64,000 nt of DNA from an uncultured Flavobacteriaceae bacterium (GTDB lineage Bacteria; Bacteroidota; Bacteroidia; Flavobacteriales; Flavobacteriaceae): assembly GCA_947494715.1 (NCBI GenBank), contig CANLWG010000003.1, positions 186,001 through 250,000 of the forward strand, in the 5' to 3' direction. Below, one piece after another: positions 27,801 through 35,780 of this stretch. Every line of letters begins with the position of its first letter. Position 1 is the first letter of the stretch. A model generated the notes under the pieces. That model did not search any database, had not been told where the DNA came from, and saw only the letters and a program-made list of their open reading frames with translations. Made by a program: the position numbers and the translations under genes.

Positions 27801-28069
27801 CTATTTATGAAATTGGAAGCCCATTGTATCCCAAGGTTGAAATTGATTTGGGAGAACGTTATAACCGAGGAAAAACATTTACCATACTGGCCAAAAATAC
27901 CTCCTTCAACAATAAATATGTGCAACGGGCCATTCTTAATGGAAAGGATCTGAAGAATTTTTGGTTTCCGTCAAACGAGCTTTTAAAGGGGGGGCGCTTG
28001 GAACTTATAATGGGTCCTGAACCTAACAAAAATTGGGGAGTACATGCATTGCCCCCGAGTCCTAGATAA
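24854..28069 (+). CDS. GH92 alpha-mannosidase with N-terminal accessory domain
   Basis: GH92 enzymes are calcium-dependent exo-alpha-mannosidases that invert the anomeric centre. The 1071-residue protein has a signal peptide (first ~20 residues), an accessory beta-rich domain of about 280 residues ('TDYWGGTSGLAGIRPHQLN' resembles the C-terminal domains of family 4 polysaccharide lyases), and the GH92 region from about 305. The likely acid Glu is in 'YVEGNAWQLSF' (near 855), and 'GDEDQGQMSAWFVMSALGLF' (near 955) carries the catalytic-base aspartates. The N-terminal block reads 'GTGHSRWMIAPGPWMPFGM' instead of the common 'HTFPGA' form. It is secreted to the periplasm. Confidence 0.9.
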   Translation: MGTKKWTLLGLFFVTGLCTSQQEAIWQIGESDNSCLEFALAPKDYEEFLKEDFGWEDRVFVIGHSKTEEDFPYVLPGATDYWGGTSGLAGIRPHQLNLLFNVKKSENDGIWKLVVDVLDCSPEAPPLFKISINGTSWKFQMKKGREVGVLKGETSSGQEQVLELPLAEGLINDGGNEIQLTTLEGSWLVFDQIRLEGPAGTQLRIPKKAMIKEVYPADYELAWELHNVQPLLVEVQHIEGNPEIKVKLDGEIIFREILEDGRKIYEAPMPAVVSTRHSKYQILLDGEVVQEGTVERNSKKQNQPVDYVDTKMGTGHSRWMIAPGPWMPFGMVKISPDNQEMGWQAGYQPTFENVGTFSHIHEWTMAGLGTFPTNGPLITTMGTPEDPENGYRSRIDKATEQAPLGYYSVLLDDYDIKTELTATTRCSFQRYTYPENQPGSRILVDLKIPAEYDYTIEEAFFKKVSDTKIVGYSKQISSSVWGEAYYRKQMVEGGERPREWDQIEQEYIVHFAMEFDRPMTQFGIRTDEGNILPEEGSDTYKISKPEDVVAFVEFDTSKSQVVQTRTGLSYVSMDQADLNLKKEIAEPFGWDFEKVRNHQEEIWNDLLGRIRITTTDRLEKVRFYTNMYRALVSRNIFSDIDGSWVDATEQVRKFKNPDEVALGCDAFWNTFWNLNQFWNLVVPEWSSKWVKSQLAMYDANGWLAKGPAGMEYIPVMVAEHEIPLIVGAYQMGIRDFDAEKAFEAIQKMQTTLGEQIGNGYAGNRDLEAYLKYKYVPYNKGRFSNTLEYSFDDFAVSQMAKAMGKKEAYHKFLDRAYWWKNAIDPEIGYARLRHSDGSWYPDFDPIKTAGNHQYVEGNAWQLSFFVPQDVPALAAIIGEEEFSKRLDNGFNVSSQWRYNAPNELYWDFPVTQGNQQSLHFSFLFNWVKKPWLTQKWNRDILERYYGHGISNAYLGDEDQGQMSAWFVMSALGLFQMDGGTRTTPIYEIGSPLYPKVEIDLGERYNRGKTFTILAKNTSFNNKYVQRAILNGKDLKNFWFPSNELLKGGRLELIMGPEPNKNWGVHALPPSPR

Positions 28070-28082
28070 ACATTCGAACATC

Positions 28083-30476
28083 ATGAAATATATACTATTC
28101 ATCTCTGTCCTGACTTTACTTCTCATCAACTGTAAAGAAGAAAAGCATCAAGAAAATACAACTTTACATGATCTAACGCAGTATGTAGATCCCCAAATTG
28201 GGTCAGTGCATGGCCGATGGTTTTTTTATACGCCTGCGGCCAGGCCTTTTGGGATGGCCAAACTGGCACCCCATACCAATGCTTACAACAGTGATGGTGG
28301 ATGGGGCCCCACAGGCTATGACGATCGGCATACTTCTATAGAAGGATTTGGACATTTTCACGAATTTCAAATTGGAGGTTTGGTGTTTATGCCTACCACT
28401 GGTGACCTACAAACGGTTCCAGGGACTTTGGAGGAACCTGATAGAGGATATCGTTCACGATTTGACAAAACTACGGAAAACGCCGAGGCAGGATATTATA
28501 CCGTGCATCTCAACGATTATGATATTCAATCGGAACTTACTTCTTCGGAACGGGTGGGGTACCATAGATATACATACCCCCGGACGGAAACGGCACATTT
28601 AATTATCGATATTGGCCATAAGCAAGGTGAAAGTAGTGACGTAACGGAGGCCTTTGCCCAAATCGTAGATGAAACGGAAATAGAGGGCTATATAGAAACC
28701 TATCCGGAATACGCGAAATTCTGCGATTCGGGGAAACGGGTCAAAATGTACTTTGTGGCGAAACTCAACAAAAAACCGCTAAGGACCGGAAGCTTCATAG
28801 ATACGGTTCAACAGAAAGGGGTTTCGAAAACAAATGGCATAAACAATGGGTTGTATCTCACCTTTTCCATGGAAGAAAACGAACAGTTGGAGATTAGGAC
28901 CGGATTAAGCCATACTTCAGTGGCCAATGCACGTTTGAACCTGAATACGGAATCCAGCGGCAAATCCTTTGATGAGGTCAGGAACGAATCGCTTGAAATT
29001 TGGAACAGAGCCCTAAATAAAATTGTAGTCGAAGGCGGAAAAAAAGAAGACCGTGTAAAATTTTACACCGGACTATATCATGCCCTATTGGGTCGTGGGC
29101 TGTCCAGTGATGTCAATGGAAACTATCCCCAAATTGATGGAAAAATAGGGGAAACCCCTTTGGATGAAACGGGGAAACCGAAATATGCCCATTACAACAC
29201 CGATGGGATATGGGGCGGTTTCTGGAACTTGAGCCAAGTTTGGGGCCTGGCTTACCCAGTTTACTTTAGGGACTATGTGCAATCCAATATCGATTTTTAC
29301 AAGGACAGGGGCTGGCTTCATGATGGGGCGGCCAATGGGGTGTTTACTAATGGGGTGCAGACCAATTTTCAAGGTTTGTTGTTGGCCTCGGCCTACAATG
29401 TGGGCATTCGCGACTTTGATGTCAAGACGGGATACAAGGCGGCCTTAAAAAATGAATTGGAATATCGGGGTAGGAACCTCGGCAATGGTAAGTATGACTT
29501 AAGTTATTTTATCAAGCAAAAGTATATCCCCTATAAGGATACCATTATTTCCAACGGATGGGTATTCAATTTTGGGGCATCCCACACCCTGGAATACAGT
29601 TTTAGCTCTTATGCCGTGGCCCAAATGGCCAAGGGCATGAAGGATATGGACAACCATGGAAAGCTCACGGAACAGGCAGGCTATTATAAAAACTTGTTCG
29701 ATCCAGAAACCAAATTTATACGGCCCAAATTGGAGAACGGATCCTTTGTCCAAGATTTTGACCCCATGCTGGGTTGGGATGGTTTCCAGGAAGGAAATGC
29801 CTACCAGTTTAGTTGGTATGCACCTCATGATGTGGCCGGGTTGATTAAGTTAATCGGGAAGGATACCTTTAACGAGCGATTGGAAGCCATGTTCTCTAAT
29901 GCACAAAAAAGCATGTTCGGTGGGGGCTCCGAAGAAATCCATAGTTTTTCGGGTGTGGAAAAATTGTACAATCACGGGAATCAACCCTGTTTGCACAATG
30001 CATGGCTGTTCAACTATTCCGGTAAGCCCTGGCTCACCCAGAAATGGACGCGTACCATCTGTAACGAATTTTATGGGACAAGTCCCCTACATGGCTATGG
30101 TGTAGGTCAAGATGAAGATCAAGGACAATTGGGGGCGTGGTACGCAATGGCGGCCATGGGCCTATTCGATGTTCAGGGACATGCTTCGGCCAACCCCACC
30201 TTTCAGTTTGGCAGTCCCTTGTTTGACAAAGTAACCCTTAAACTCAATGAAAAGTACTATTCCGGAAGTGAATTGATTATAGAAACCAGAAATCAACACT
30301 CGGATAATCCGTATATCCAATCGCTCTCCTTCAACAGAAAGCCAATTACCAAGTGTTGGATATATAGAGAGGAGTTAATGAAGGGCGGAACACTGGTCTT
30401 TACCATGGGCCCGGAACCAAATATGGACTTGGGAGTTGGGAAAGTGCCACCATCCATGTCCAATGAAAACCACTAA
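28083..30476 (+). CDS. GH92 alpha-mannosidase lipoprotein
   Basis: This second GH92 enzyme has 797 residues from the ATG at 28083. The frame opens at 28044, but the signal peptide MKYILFISVLTLLLINC starts here, 13 nt after the previous gene's stop. The lipidated Cys is followed by KEE, similar to the lipoprotein export signal of Bacteroidota, so it may be exposed on the cell surface. Key segments are 'FQEGNAYQFSWY' (acid Glu, near 568) and 'GQDEDQGQLGAWYAMAAMGLF' split across 673-693 (base Asp). Like its neighbour it has a variant N-terminal block, 'GSVHGRWFFYTPAARPFGM', so both belong to an unusual branch of the family. Confidence 0.9.
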   Translation: MKYILFISVLTLLLINCKEEKHQENTTLHDLTQYVDPQIGSVHGRWFFYTPAARPFGMAKLAPHTNAYNSDGGWGPTGYDDRHTSIEGFGHFHEFQIGGLVFMPTTGDLQTVPGTLEEPDRGYRSRFDKTTENAEAGYYTVHLNDYDIQSELTSSERVGYHRYTYPRTETAHLIIDIGHKQGESSDVTEAFAQIVDETEIEGYIETYPEYAKFCDSGKRVKMYFVAKLNKKPLRTGSFIDTVQQKGVSKTNGINNGLYLTFSMEENEQLEIRTGLSHTSVANARLNLNTESSGKSFDEVRNESLEIWNRALNKIVVEGGKKEDRVKFYTGLYHALLGRGLSSDVNGNYPQIDGKIGETPLDETGKPKYAHYNTDGIWGGFWNLSQVWGLAYPVYFRDYVQSNIDFYKDRGWLHDGAANGVFTNGVQTNFQGLLLASAYNVGIRDFDVKTGYKAALKNELEYRGRNLGNGKYDLSYFIKQKYIPYKDTIISNGWVFNFGASHTLEYSFSSYAVAQMAKGMKDMDNHGKLTEQAGYYKNLFDPETKFIRPKLENGSFVQDFDPMLGWDGFQEGNAYQFSWYAPHDVAGLIKLIGKDTFNERLEAMFSNAQKSMFGGGSEEIHSFSGVEKLYNHGNQPCLHNAWLFNYSGKPWLTQKWTRTICNEFYGTSPLHGYGVGQDEDQGQLGAWYAMAAMGLFDVQGHASANPTFQFGSPLFDKVTLKLNEKYYSGSELIIETRNQHSDNPYIQSLSFNRKPITKCWIYREELMKGGTLVFTMGPEPNMDLGVGKVPPSMSNENH

Positions 30477-30480
30477 CATT

Positions 30481-31773
30481 ATGAAAAAACACATAAGCTT
30501 TCTTTTAGGGCTATTCTTGTTAGGTTGTACCCATCAAAAAGAAGATCAGGAATTGGCCCGTAAAATTTTGGATAATCGCGATTTCCAAGATGTAAAGACC
30601 AGGGCCTTGGAGGTTGTTAAAACCGGATTCAATGCCGGGGACGGATATGGCGAAGTTTGGATACGGGATTACAATACGTTCATAGAGCTCTCCGCTGAGG
30701 TATTTGACGCCGAAGAACTGGAAAGGAACTTACTTGTGTTTTTTAGGCTTCAGGGAGAGGACGGTAATATTGTGGATGGGTTTATCCCCAAGGAAAAGGC
30801 CGAAAATGTGGAAGGAGGATATACCTATATTTATTCCGATTTGGAACCAGACTATTGTGGTCATAAGAACACAGTGGAGACGGATCACGAAACATCTTTG
30901 GTTCAGGCCGTGTATAAGTATATCCAAGCTACGGGACAAAAGGAATTTTTAAAGAAAAAAGTGGGCCATAGTACCGTAGCCCAACGTATGGAACAGGCCA
31001 TGCAATTTTTGTTGGATTACCGCTGGTCCAAGGAGCATGGGTTGATTTATGGGGCCACCACGGCGGATTGGGGGGATGTTCAGCATACACATTCCTGGGG
31101 AGTCTATATTACCGAGGATACCCACTATTGTGTTGACATCTATGACAATGCCATGTTGTTGATCGCATTGGACAATATGATGGAACTGCTCCCGGAAACC
31201 GAGGATAAATGGCAAAAAATACGGAATTCTATCGCACAGAATATCATGACCACGTTATGGGATGAGGAGAACGAAAAGTTCATTCCACATGTATACTTGG
31301 AAAAATCCCCATATCCCGATGATTTCAATGAAAATGAAATTTATTATCAAGGCGGGACCGCGGTGGCGATTGAAGCAGGACTACTCAACAAGGAACAAAT
31401 AAGAATTTCCCTCAACAAAATGGTTACTAATGTAAAAGCTTCAGGAGCGGGATCTATAGGATTAACGCTCTATCCTCCGTATCCGGATTGGGCTTTTGAG
31501 AACAAGGGGATGTATTCCTATGGATATCAAAATGGGGGAGACTGGACCTGGTTCGGAGGGCGAATGATTCAGCAACTGATCAAAAATGGTTTTATCGAGG
31601 AAGCCTATGAACAATTGCTGCCGATGATTCAAAGAGTTGTCAAAAATGATGGATTCTATGAATGGTATACTGTAGACAACCAACCGGAAGGCTCGGGTAC
31701 CTTTAGGGGGTCCGCTGGGGTATTGTATAAAGCCATTCTTTTATTGGAGGAATGGGCAGAATCAAAAAAATAG
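30481..31773 (+). CDS. (alpha/alpha)6-barrel glycoside hydrolase-like lipoprotein
   Basis: The 430-residue protein starts at 30481 (MKKHISFLLGLFLLGC, a lipoprotein signal), 4 nt after the GH92 stop codon. It shows the repeated helix-loop pattern of GH15/GH63/GH125-like barrels: 'GEVWIRDYNTFIELSAEVF', 'VETDHETSLVQAVYKYI', 'WGVYITEDTHYCVDIYDNA' and 'GDWTWFGGRMIQQLIK'. 'WIRDYN' resembles the WLRD motif of GH125 exo-alpha-mannosidases, but the rest does not match well. A role in alpha-mannoside or glucoside breakdown is inferred from its neighbours; I cannot assign a family. Confidence 0.75.
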   Translation: MKKHISFLLGLFLLGCTHQKEDQELARKILDNRDFQDVKTRALEVVKTGFNAGDGYGEVWIRDYNTFIELSAEVFDAEELERNLLVFFRLQGEDGNIVDGFIPKEKAENVEGGYTYIYSDLEPDYCGHKNTVETDHETSLVQAVYKYIQATGQKEFLKKKVGHSTVAQRMEQAMQFLLDYRWSKEHGLIYGATTADWGDVQHTHSWGVYITEDTHYCVDIYDNAMLLIALDNMMELLPETEDKWQKIRNSIAQNIMTTLWDEENEKFIPHVYLEKSPYPDDFNENEIYYQGGTAVAIEAGLLNKEQIRISLNKMVTNVKASGAGSIGLTLYPPYPDWAFENKGMYSYGYQNGGDWTWFGGRMIQQLIKNGFIEEAYEQLLPMIQRVVKNDGFYEWYTVDNQPEGSGTFRGSAGVLYKAILLLEEWAESKK

Positions 31774-31820
31774 TGGTATGTTGATGACCTATTTAAAAAA
31801 AGACGCTAAATCCGAAATCA

Positions 31821-32558
31821 GTGGATTTTAAATTAGATCAAAACAGCTCCGTTCCTTTTCATGCCCAAATAGAAGGATACTTAAGGGAACTTATCCTTAG
31901 GAAAGACTATAGGAATGGTGCCAACTTTCTACCCAAAGAGGTGACCCTATCGAAAAAGTTGGGCGTTTCCAGAAATACGGTTCGGCAGGCGGTAAATACC
32001 TTGGTCAATGACGGACTTGTGGAACGTAAAAAAGGAGTAGGTACCAAGGTCATTACTAAAAAGATTACCACACGACTGGACAACTGGATCAGCTTTACCA
32101 AGGAAATGGAAAACCAGGGGATAGAGGTAGTCAATTACAGCGTTCAAATCTCAAATACAAGAGCCCCTGTTGAAGTGTCTAAGGCACTGGGGGTTTCCCT
32201 ATCGAAAAAAATCTGGAAATTGGAAAAAATTAGAGGATCAAAGAAGGCCAAGTATTTGTATTCTTTATCTTATTTTCACCCTAGGGTAGGTATCACGGGA
32301 AAGGAGGATTTTACAATACCCCTGTATGAGCTATTGGAAAAGGAACACGATACTATTGTGATGACCTCCAAGGAAAAAATTAGCGCGATTAAGGCGGCCG
32401 GAAATATAGGGTCTTTGCTGGATATAGGACCCGATATCCCTATTTTAAAAAGGGAAAGACTGGTGTGCGATCCTGGAGATAGGCCTGTGGAATATAATGT
32501 GGTGTACTATCATACTTCTTATTTCACTTATGATATTGAAATAAAACGGACATTATAA
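31821..32558 (+). CDS. GntR-family regulator with UTRA domain
   Basis: This HutC/GntR-type repressor has 245 residues. It has a winged helix (about 10-75: 'PKEVTLSKKLGVSRNTVRQAV' spans the recognition helix) and a UTRA sugar-phosphate-sensing domain (about 90-240: 'VEYNVVYYHTSYFTYDIEIKR'). It starts with GTG at 31821; no in-frame ATG is available nearby. Its place between the glycosidases and the ROK kinase suggests it controls the cluster in response to a phosphosugar. Confidence 0.9.
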   Translation: MDFKLDQNSSVPFHAQIEGYLRELILRKDYRNGANFLPKEVTLSKKLGVSRNTVRQAVNTLVNDGLVERKKGVGTKVITKKITTRLDNWISFTKEMENQGIEVVNYSVQISNTRAPVEVSKALGVSLSKKIWKLEKIRGSKKAKYLYSLSYFHPRVGITGKEDFTIPLYELLEKEHDTIVMTSKEKISAIKAAGNIGSLLDIGPDIPILKRERLVCDPGDRPVEYNVVYYHTSYFTYDIEIKRTL

Positions 32559-32608
32559 AATGCAACGTTATCAAAAAGTGATAATACAGCAAAAAATAGT
32601 AACCGAAG

Positions 32609-33544
32609 ATGGATACGTATAATCAAATTGCCATTGGGGTAGATGTTGGAGGAAGCCATATTATCAGTGCTGCCGTAAACTTAAGTGAATTGCAGATTCT
32701 TCCCGAAACGACCTTTAGCGTTAAAGTGGACAATAAGGCCAAAAAGGAAGTGGTTTTGGAAACTTGGAGTAAGGCTATTAATAAGACCATTGCCCATATT
32801 CCGGATAAAGAAAATGTTAATATAGGTTTTGCCATTCCCGGGCCCTTTGATTATGGCAAAGGTGTTGCCCTTTATGAAGGGGAAAATGACAAATACGTAA
32901 ACATGTATGGAGTCTCTGTTCCCAATGAGTTGACAAGGTATCTGGACAGTGAGAACGTGAATTTTAGATTTCTCAACGATGCCACTTCTTTTGGTGTAGG
33001 GATCGCTTCCCAAGGAGATGCCAAACAGTATCGTAAAATTATTGTGGTGACCTTGGGTACCGGTTTTGGCTCAGCTTTTGTTAAGGAGGGAATTCCCCAA
33101 GTGAACCATGTCGAGGTCCCTAAAAATGGTTGCTTATGGGATAAGCCATTTAAACAAGGTATTGGGGATGATTACTTCTCTACCCGTTGGTGTATAAAGA
33201 GATATCAAGAGCTTTCCTCGGAAAAGGTCAAGGGGGTAAAGGAAATTGCAGAGGCCAACAATAACCACGCACAAACTGTTTTTGAGGAATTCGGAGCCAA
33301 TATGGCCGAGTTTATGATACCTTTTCTTCAAAAGTTCCGTCCGGAATTATTGGTTCTTGGAGGCAATATTTCCCATGCCAGTAAGTTTTTCCTGCCCACA
33401 TTAAAATCTGGAGTACAAAGCGCAGGGCTGGACATTGACTTTGAAATATCTTTCCTCATGGAGGATGCCGCGATACTAGGTAGTGCCCAGCTTTTCGAGA
33501 GTCATTTCTGGAATCAGATAAAAAATAACCTGCCCAATATTTAG
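32609..33544 (+). CDS. ROK-family protein, sugar kinase-like without zinc motif
   Basis: ROK proteins phosphorylate hexoses or act as regulators. The 311-residue protein has the N-terminal phosphate loop 'IGVDVGGSHIISAAVNL', the catalytic Asp in 'FLNDATSFGVGIA' and the ATP-binding 'VTLGTGFGSAFVKEG'. The zinc-binding CxCGxxGCxE motif of typical ROK kinases is replaced by 'VEVPKNGCLWDKP...GDDYF', so it is an atypical member. No DNA-binding domain is present, which makes a kinase for mannose or glucose released by the cluster's hydrolases the best guess. Confidence 0.85.
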   Translation: MDTYNQIAIGVDVGGSHIISAAVNLSELQILPETTFSVKVDNKAKKEVVLETWSKAINKTIAHIPDKENVNIGFAIPGPFDYGKGVALYEGENDKYVNMYGVSVPNELTRYLDSENVNFRFLNDATSFGVGIASQGDAKQYRKIIVVTLGTGFGSAFVKEGIPQVNHVEVPKNGCLWDKPFKQGIGDDYFSTRWCIKRYQELSSEKVKGVKEIAEANNNHAQTVFEEFGANMAEFMIPFLQKFRPELLVLGGNISHASKFFLPTLKSGVQSAGLDIDFEISFLMEDAAILGSAQLFESHFWNQIKNNLPNI

Positions 33545-33647
33545 TACCGGAACGGTATCATCTTCAACTGGCCGAAAGGCAAGAATACGGGCCGTCTTTT
33601 TCATAGCCCATTGGATTTGACTATTTTTAGATAAATGAAAATGTTCT

Positions 33648-34124
33648 ATGGCTATAGAGATAGAGCGAAAATTCCTGGTCAATTCCGATGCCTTTAAGAA
33701 AGAGGCAACCATCTCGACCAGAATAGTCCAGGGTTTTCTAAATACCCATCCGGAACGTACAGTGCGTATCCGAATTGATGGTGATTTTGGATACTTAACG
33801 GTAAAAGGCCTTTCCAATGAAACAGGAACTTCCCGATTTGAATGGGAAAAGGAAATTACACCGGAGGAGGCTGAGGAATTAATACCTTTATGTGAGCAGA
33901 AAATATTGGAAAAAACCCGATATAAGATTCCCAATGGAAATCATTTTTTTGAGGTAGACGAGTTTCATGGTGAGAATGAGGGATTGGTAATGGCCGAGAT
34001 TGAACTGCAGAACGAAAAAGAAGTTTTTGAAATACCGGATTGGCTTGGGAAAGAGGTTACCGGAGAGATAAAATACTATAATTCGCAATTGAGTAAACAA
34101 CCTTTTAATACTTGGAAGAAATGA
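33648..34124 (+). CDS. CYTH domain protein (triphosphate tunnel metalloenzyme)
   Basis: The 158-residue protein begins with the CYTH signature MAIEIERKFLVN (ExExK), the metal-triphosphate site of a family acting as inorganic triphosphatases or adenylate cyclases. Further basic and acidic positions ('RIVQGFLN', 'RTVRIRIDGDFGYLTVKG', 'RFEWEKEIT', 'VDEFHGENEGLVMAEIEL') fit the tunnel. Small bacterial members mostly hydrolyse tripolyphosphate. Its stop codon overlaps the next ATG (ATGA). Confidence 0.9.
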   Translation: MAIEIERKFLVNSDAFKKEATISTRIVQGFLNTHPERTVRIRIDGDFGYLTVKGLSNETGTSRFEWEKEITPEEAEELIPLCEQKILEKTRYKIPNGNHFFEVDEFHGENEGLVMAEIELQNEKEVFEIPDWLGKEVTGEIKYYNSQLSKQPFNTWKK

Positions 34125-34618
34125 AAAAATACGTTTTACCGCTCCTTGTCCTTATAGCATTAGGCGCATGTAAGGAGGAGACCGAGGCTCCCAAGGAAAC
34201 CGCCGAGCTTGTGGAGGAAATGGCAAAAAAATCGACAAGGGAAATTAAGGAGGAGCTAACGGACAAGGGATATAAAATCTTTGATTATGTGGATGAAAAG
34301 ACTAAGGACACGGTCATCATGCAACAATATTTCATCGCTTTTTTAAAACGAGGAACCAATCGTTCATCCAACAAAAAAGAAGTGGACAGCTTGCAAATGC
34401 TACATTTGGCCCATTTAGGAAAGATGTACGAAGAAGGCCATGCGGATATTTCCGGCCCTTTTGGTGATGATGGGGAAATTCGCGGAATTACCATTTATAA
34501 CACCCCTACTTTGGAGATGGCAGATAGCTTGGCCAATATGGATCCTATGGTAAAATCGGGACGATTGATTATTGAAATGCATCCATGGTGGGCGGCAAAG
34601 GGTTTTCCTTTAAGGTAG
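34121..34618 (+). CDS. YciI-like domain lipoprotein
   Basis: The 165-residue protein starts at 34121, where its ATG overlaps the CYTH stop by 4 nt; the frame is open 9 nt further upstream. MKKYVLPLLVLIALGAC is a lipoprotein signal, and the Cys is followed by KEE, an export-signal-like sequence. The mature part contains a YciI/DGPF-type fold: 'QQYFIAFLKRG', 'LAHLGKMYEEGHADISGPF' and 'SGRLIIEMHPWWAAKG'. YciI proteins are usually small cytoplasmic enzymes, so a lipid-anchored form is notable. Its function is unknown. Confidence 0.78.
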   Translation: MKKYVLPLLVLIALGACKEETEAPKETAELVEEMAKKSTREIKEELTDKGYKIFDYVDEKTKDTVIMQQYFIAFLKRGTNRSSNKKEVDSLQMLHLAHLGKMYEEGHADISGPFGDDGEIRGITIYNTPTLEMADSLANMDPMVKSGRLIIEMHPWWAAKGFPLR

Positions 34619-34682
34619 GCCCATTTCAAAAAACTCATATTCAGAAAAAGGTAAGTGCTTCGGTGATTGAAGACTACACGGC

Positions 34683-35702
34683 TCATAGTGCACTCTTAAA
34701 CTGCTCCAAAAATCGTATGTCGTTCTCACTCAATAACCGTATATCCGAAATTTGATAGAGTAAAAGGGCTATTCTGTCAATTCCCATTCCAAAGGCAAAA
34801 CCTGAGTATTCCTTGGAATCTATACCACAATTATCCAATACATTGGGATCTACCATACCACAGCCCATAATTTCCAACCACCCTGTTCCTTTGGTCATCC
34901 GATAATCGGTTTCAGTTTCCAGGCCCCAATAAACATCTACCTCTGCACTGGGCTCTGTAAATGGAAAATAGGAGGGGCGTAGCCGTATTTTGGACTTCCC
35001 GAATAGTTCCGTAGTAAAGAATTGCAATGTTTGCTTTAGGTCTGCGAAGGACACATCCTTATCTATATATAATCCTTCCACTTGGTGGAAAAAACAATGT
35101 GAACGTGCCGAGATAGCTTCATTTCGATACACTCTTCCCGGGGAAATAGTCCGAATTGGGGGTTTATTGTTTTCCATATAACGCACCTGTACCGACGAGG
35201 TATGGGTTCGCAAAAGAATGTCCGGATCGGTCTCAATGAAGAACGTATCCTGCATATCTCGGGCCGGATGGTATTCTGGCAAGTTCAGTGCGGTAAAGTT
35301 GTGCCAATCATCCTCAATTTCCGGTCCTTCGGAAACATTGAAACCTATTCTTGAAAAAATCTCTATGATTTGATTCTTAACAATGGATATCGGGTGGCGT
35401 GCCCCAAGAGGAATAGGCTCTCCCGGTCGTGTAAGGTCACCATAAACATTTCCCCCCTCAGATTTATCTTCCAAGGCCGCTTTAAGGTTAGCTACTTTTT
35501 CAGTCGCAATTGTTTGAAGTTTATTAATAGTCTGACCAAATTCTTTTTTTTGTTCGTTTGGGACTTTTTTAAACTCAGCAAAGAAGTCTTTGAGCAATCC
35601 TTTTTTACCCAAGTATTTTATACGGAAGGCCTCTACGGCCTCCTTAGAGTTGGTTGTGAATTTTTCAACTTCGGCAATATGTTCTTTTATGGTATCGATC
35701 AT
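34683..35702 (-). CDS. pheS: Phenylalanine-tRNA ligase alpha subunit
   Basis: PheS is the catalytic subunit of the alpha2-beta2 enzyme that charges tRNA-Phe. The 339 residues from the ATG at 35702 (MIDTIKEHIAEVEKF) include the N-terminal coiled coil, 'HPISIVKNQIIEIFSRIGF', class II motif 2 'HTSSVQVRYM' and 'CFFHQVEGLYIDK', and motif 3 'AFGMGIDRIALLLY'. The partner pheT is not adjacent, as is often the case in Bacteroidota. Its end faces the YciI-like gene with no hairpin visible between them. Confidence 0.96.
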   Translation of the reverse strand: MIDTIKEHIAEVEKFTTNSKEAVEAFRIKYLGKKGLLKDFFAEFKKVPNEQKKEFGQTINKLQTIATEKVANLKAALEDKSEGGNVYGDLTRPGEPIPLGARHPISIVKNQIIEIFSRIGFNVSEGPEIEDDWHNFTALNLPEYHPARDMQDTFFIETDPDILLRTHTSSVQVRYMENNKPPIRTISPGRVYRNEAISARSHCFFHQVEGLYIDKDVSFADLKQTLQFFTTELFGKSKIRLRPSYFPFTEPSAEVDVYWGLETETDYRMTKGTGWLEIMGCGMVDPNVLDNCGIDSKEYSGFAFGMGIDRIALLLYQISDIRLLSENDIRFLEQFKSAL

Positions 35703-35780
35703 AATGGTCAACAAAGATGCAAATTTATCACTTTATGCCTTACCCAGATAATAATTTGTACCTAGACCTTGACGAGTAGG

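Noticed and set aside
30436-30480. Upstream start for the barrel glycosidase, overlapping the GH92 gene
   Set aside because: The lipoprotein signal begins at 30481, and the extension would place 15 residues in front of it.
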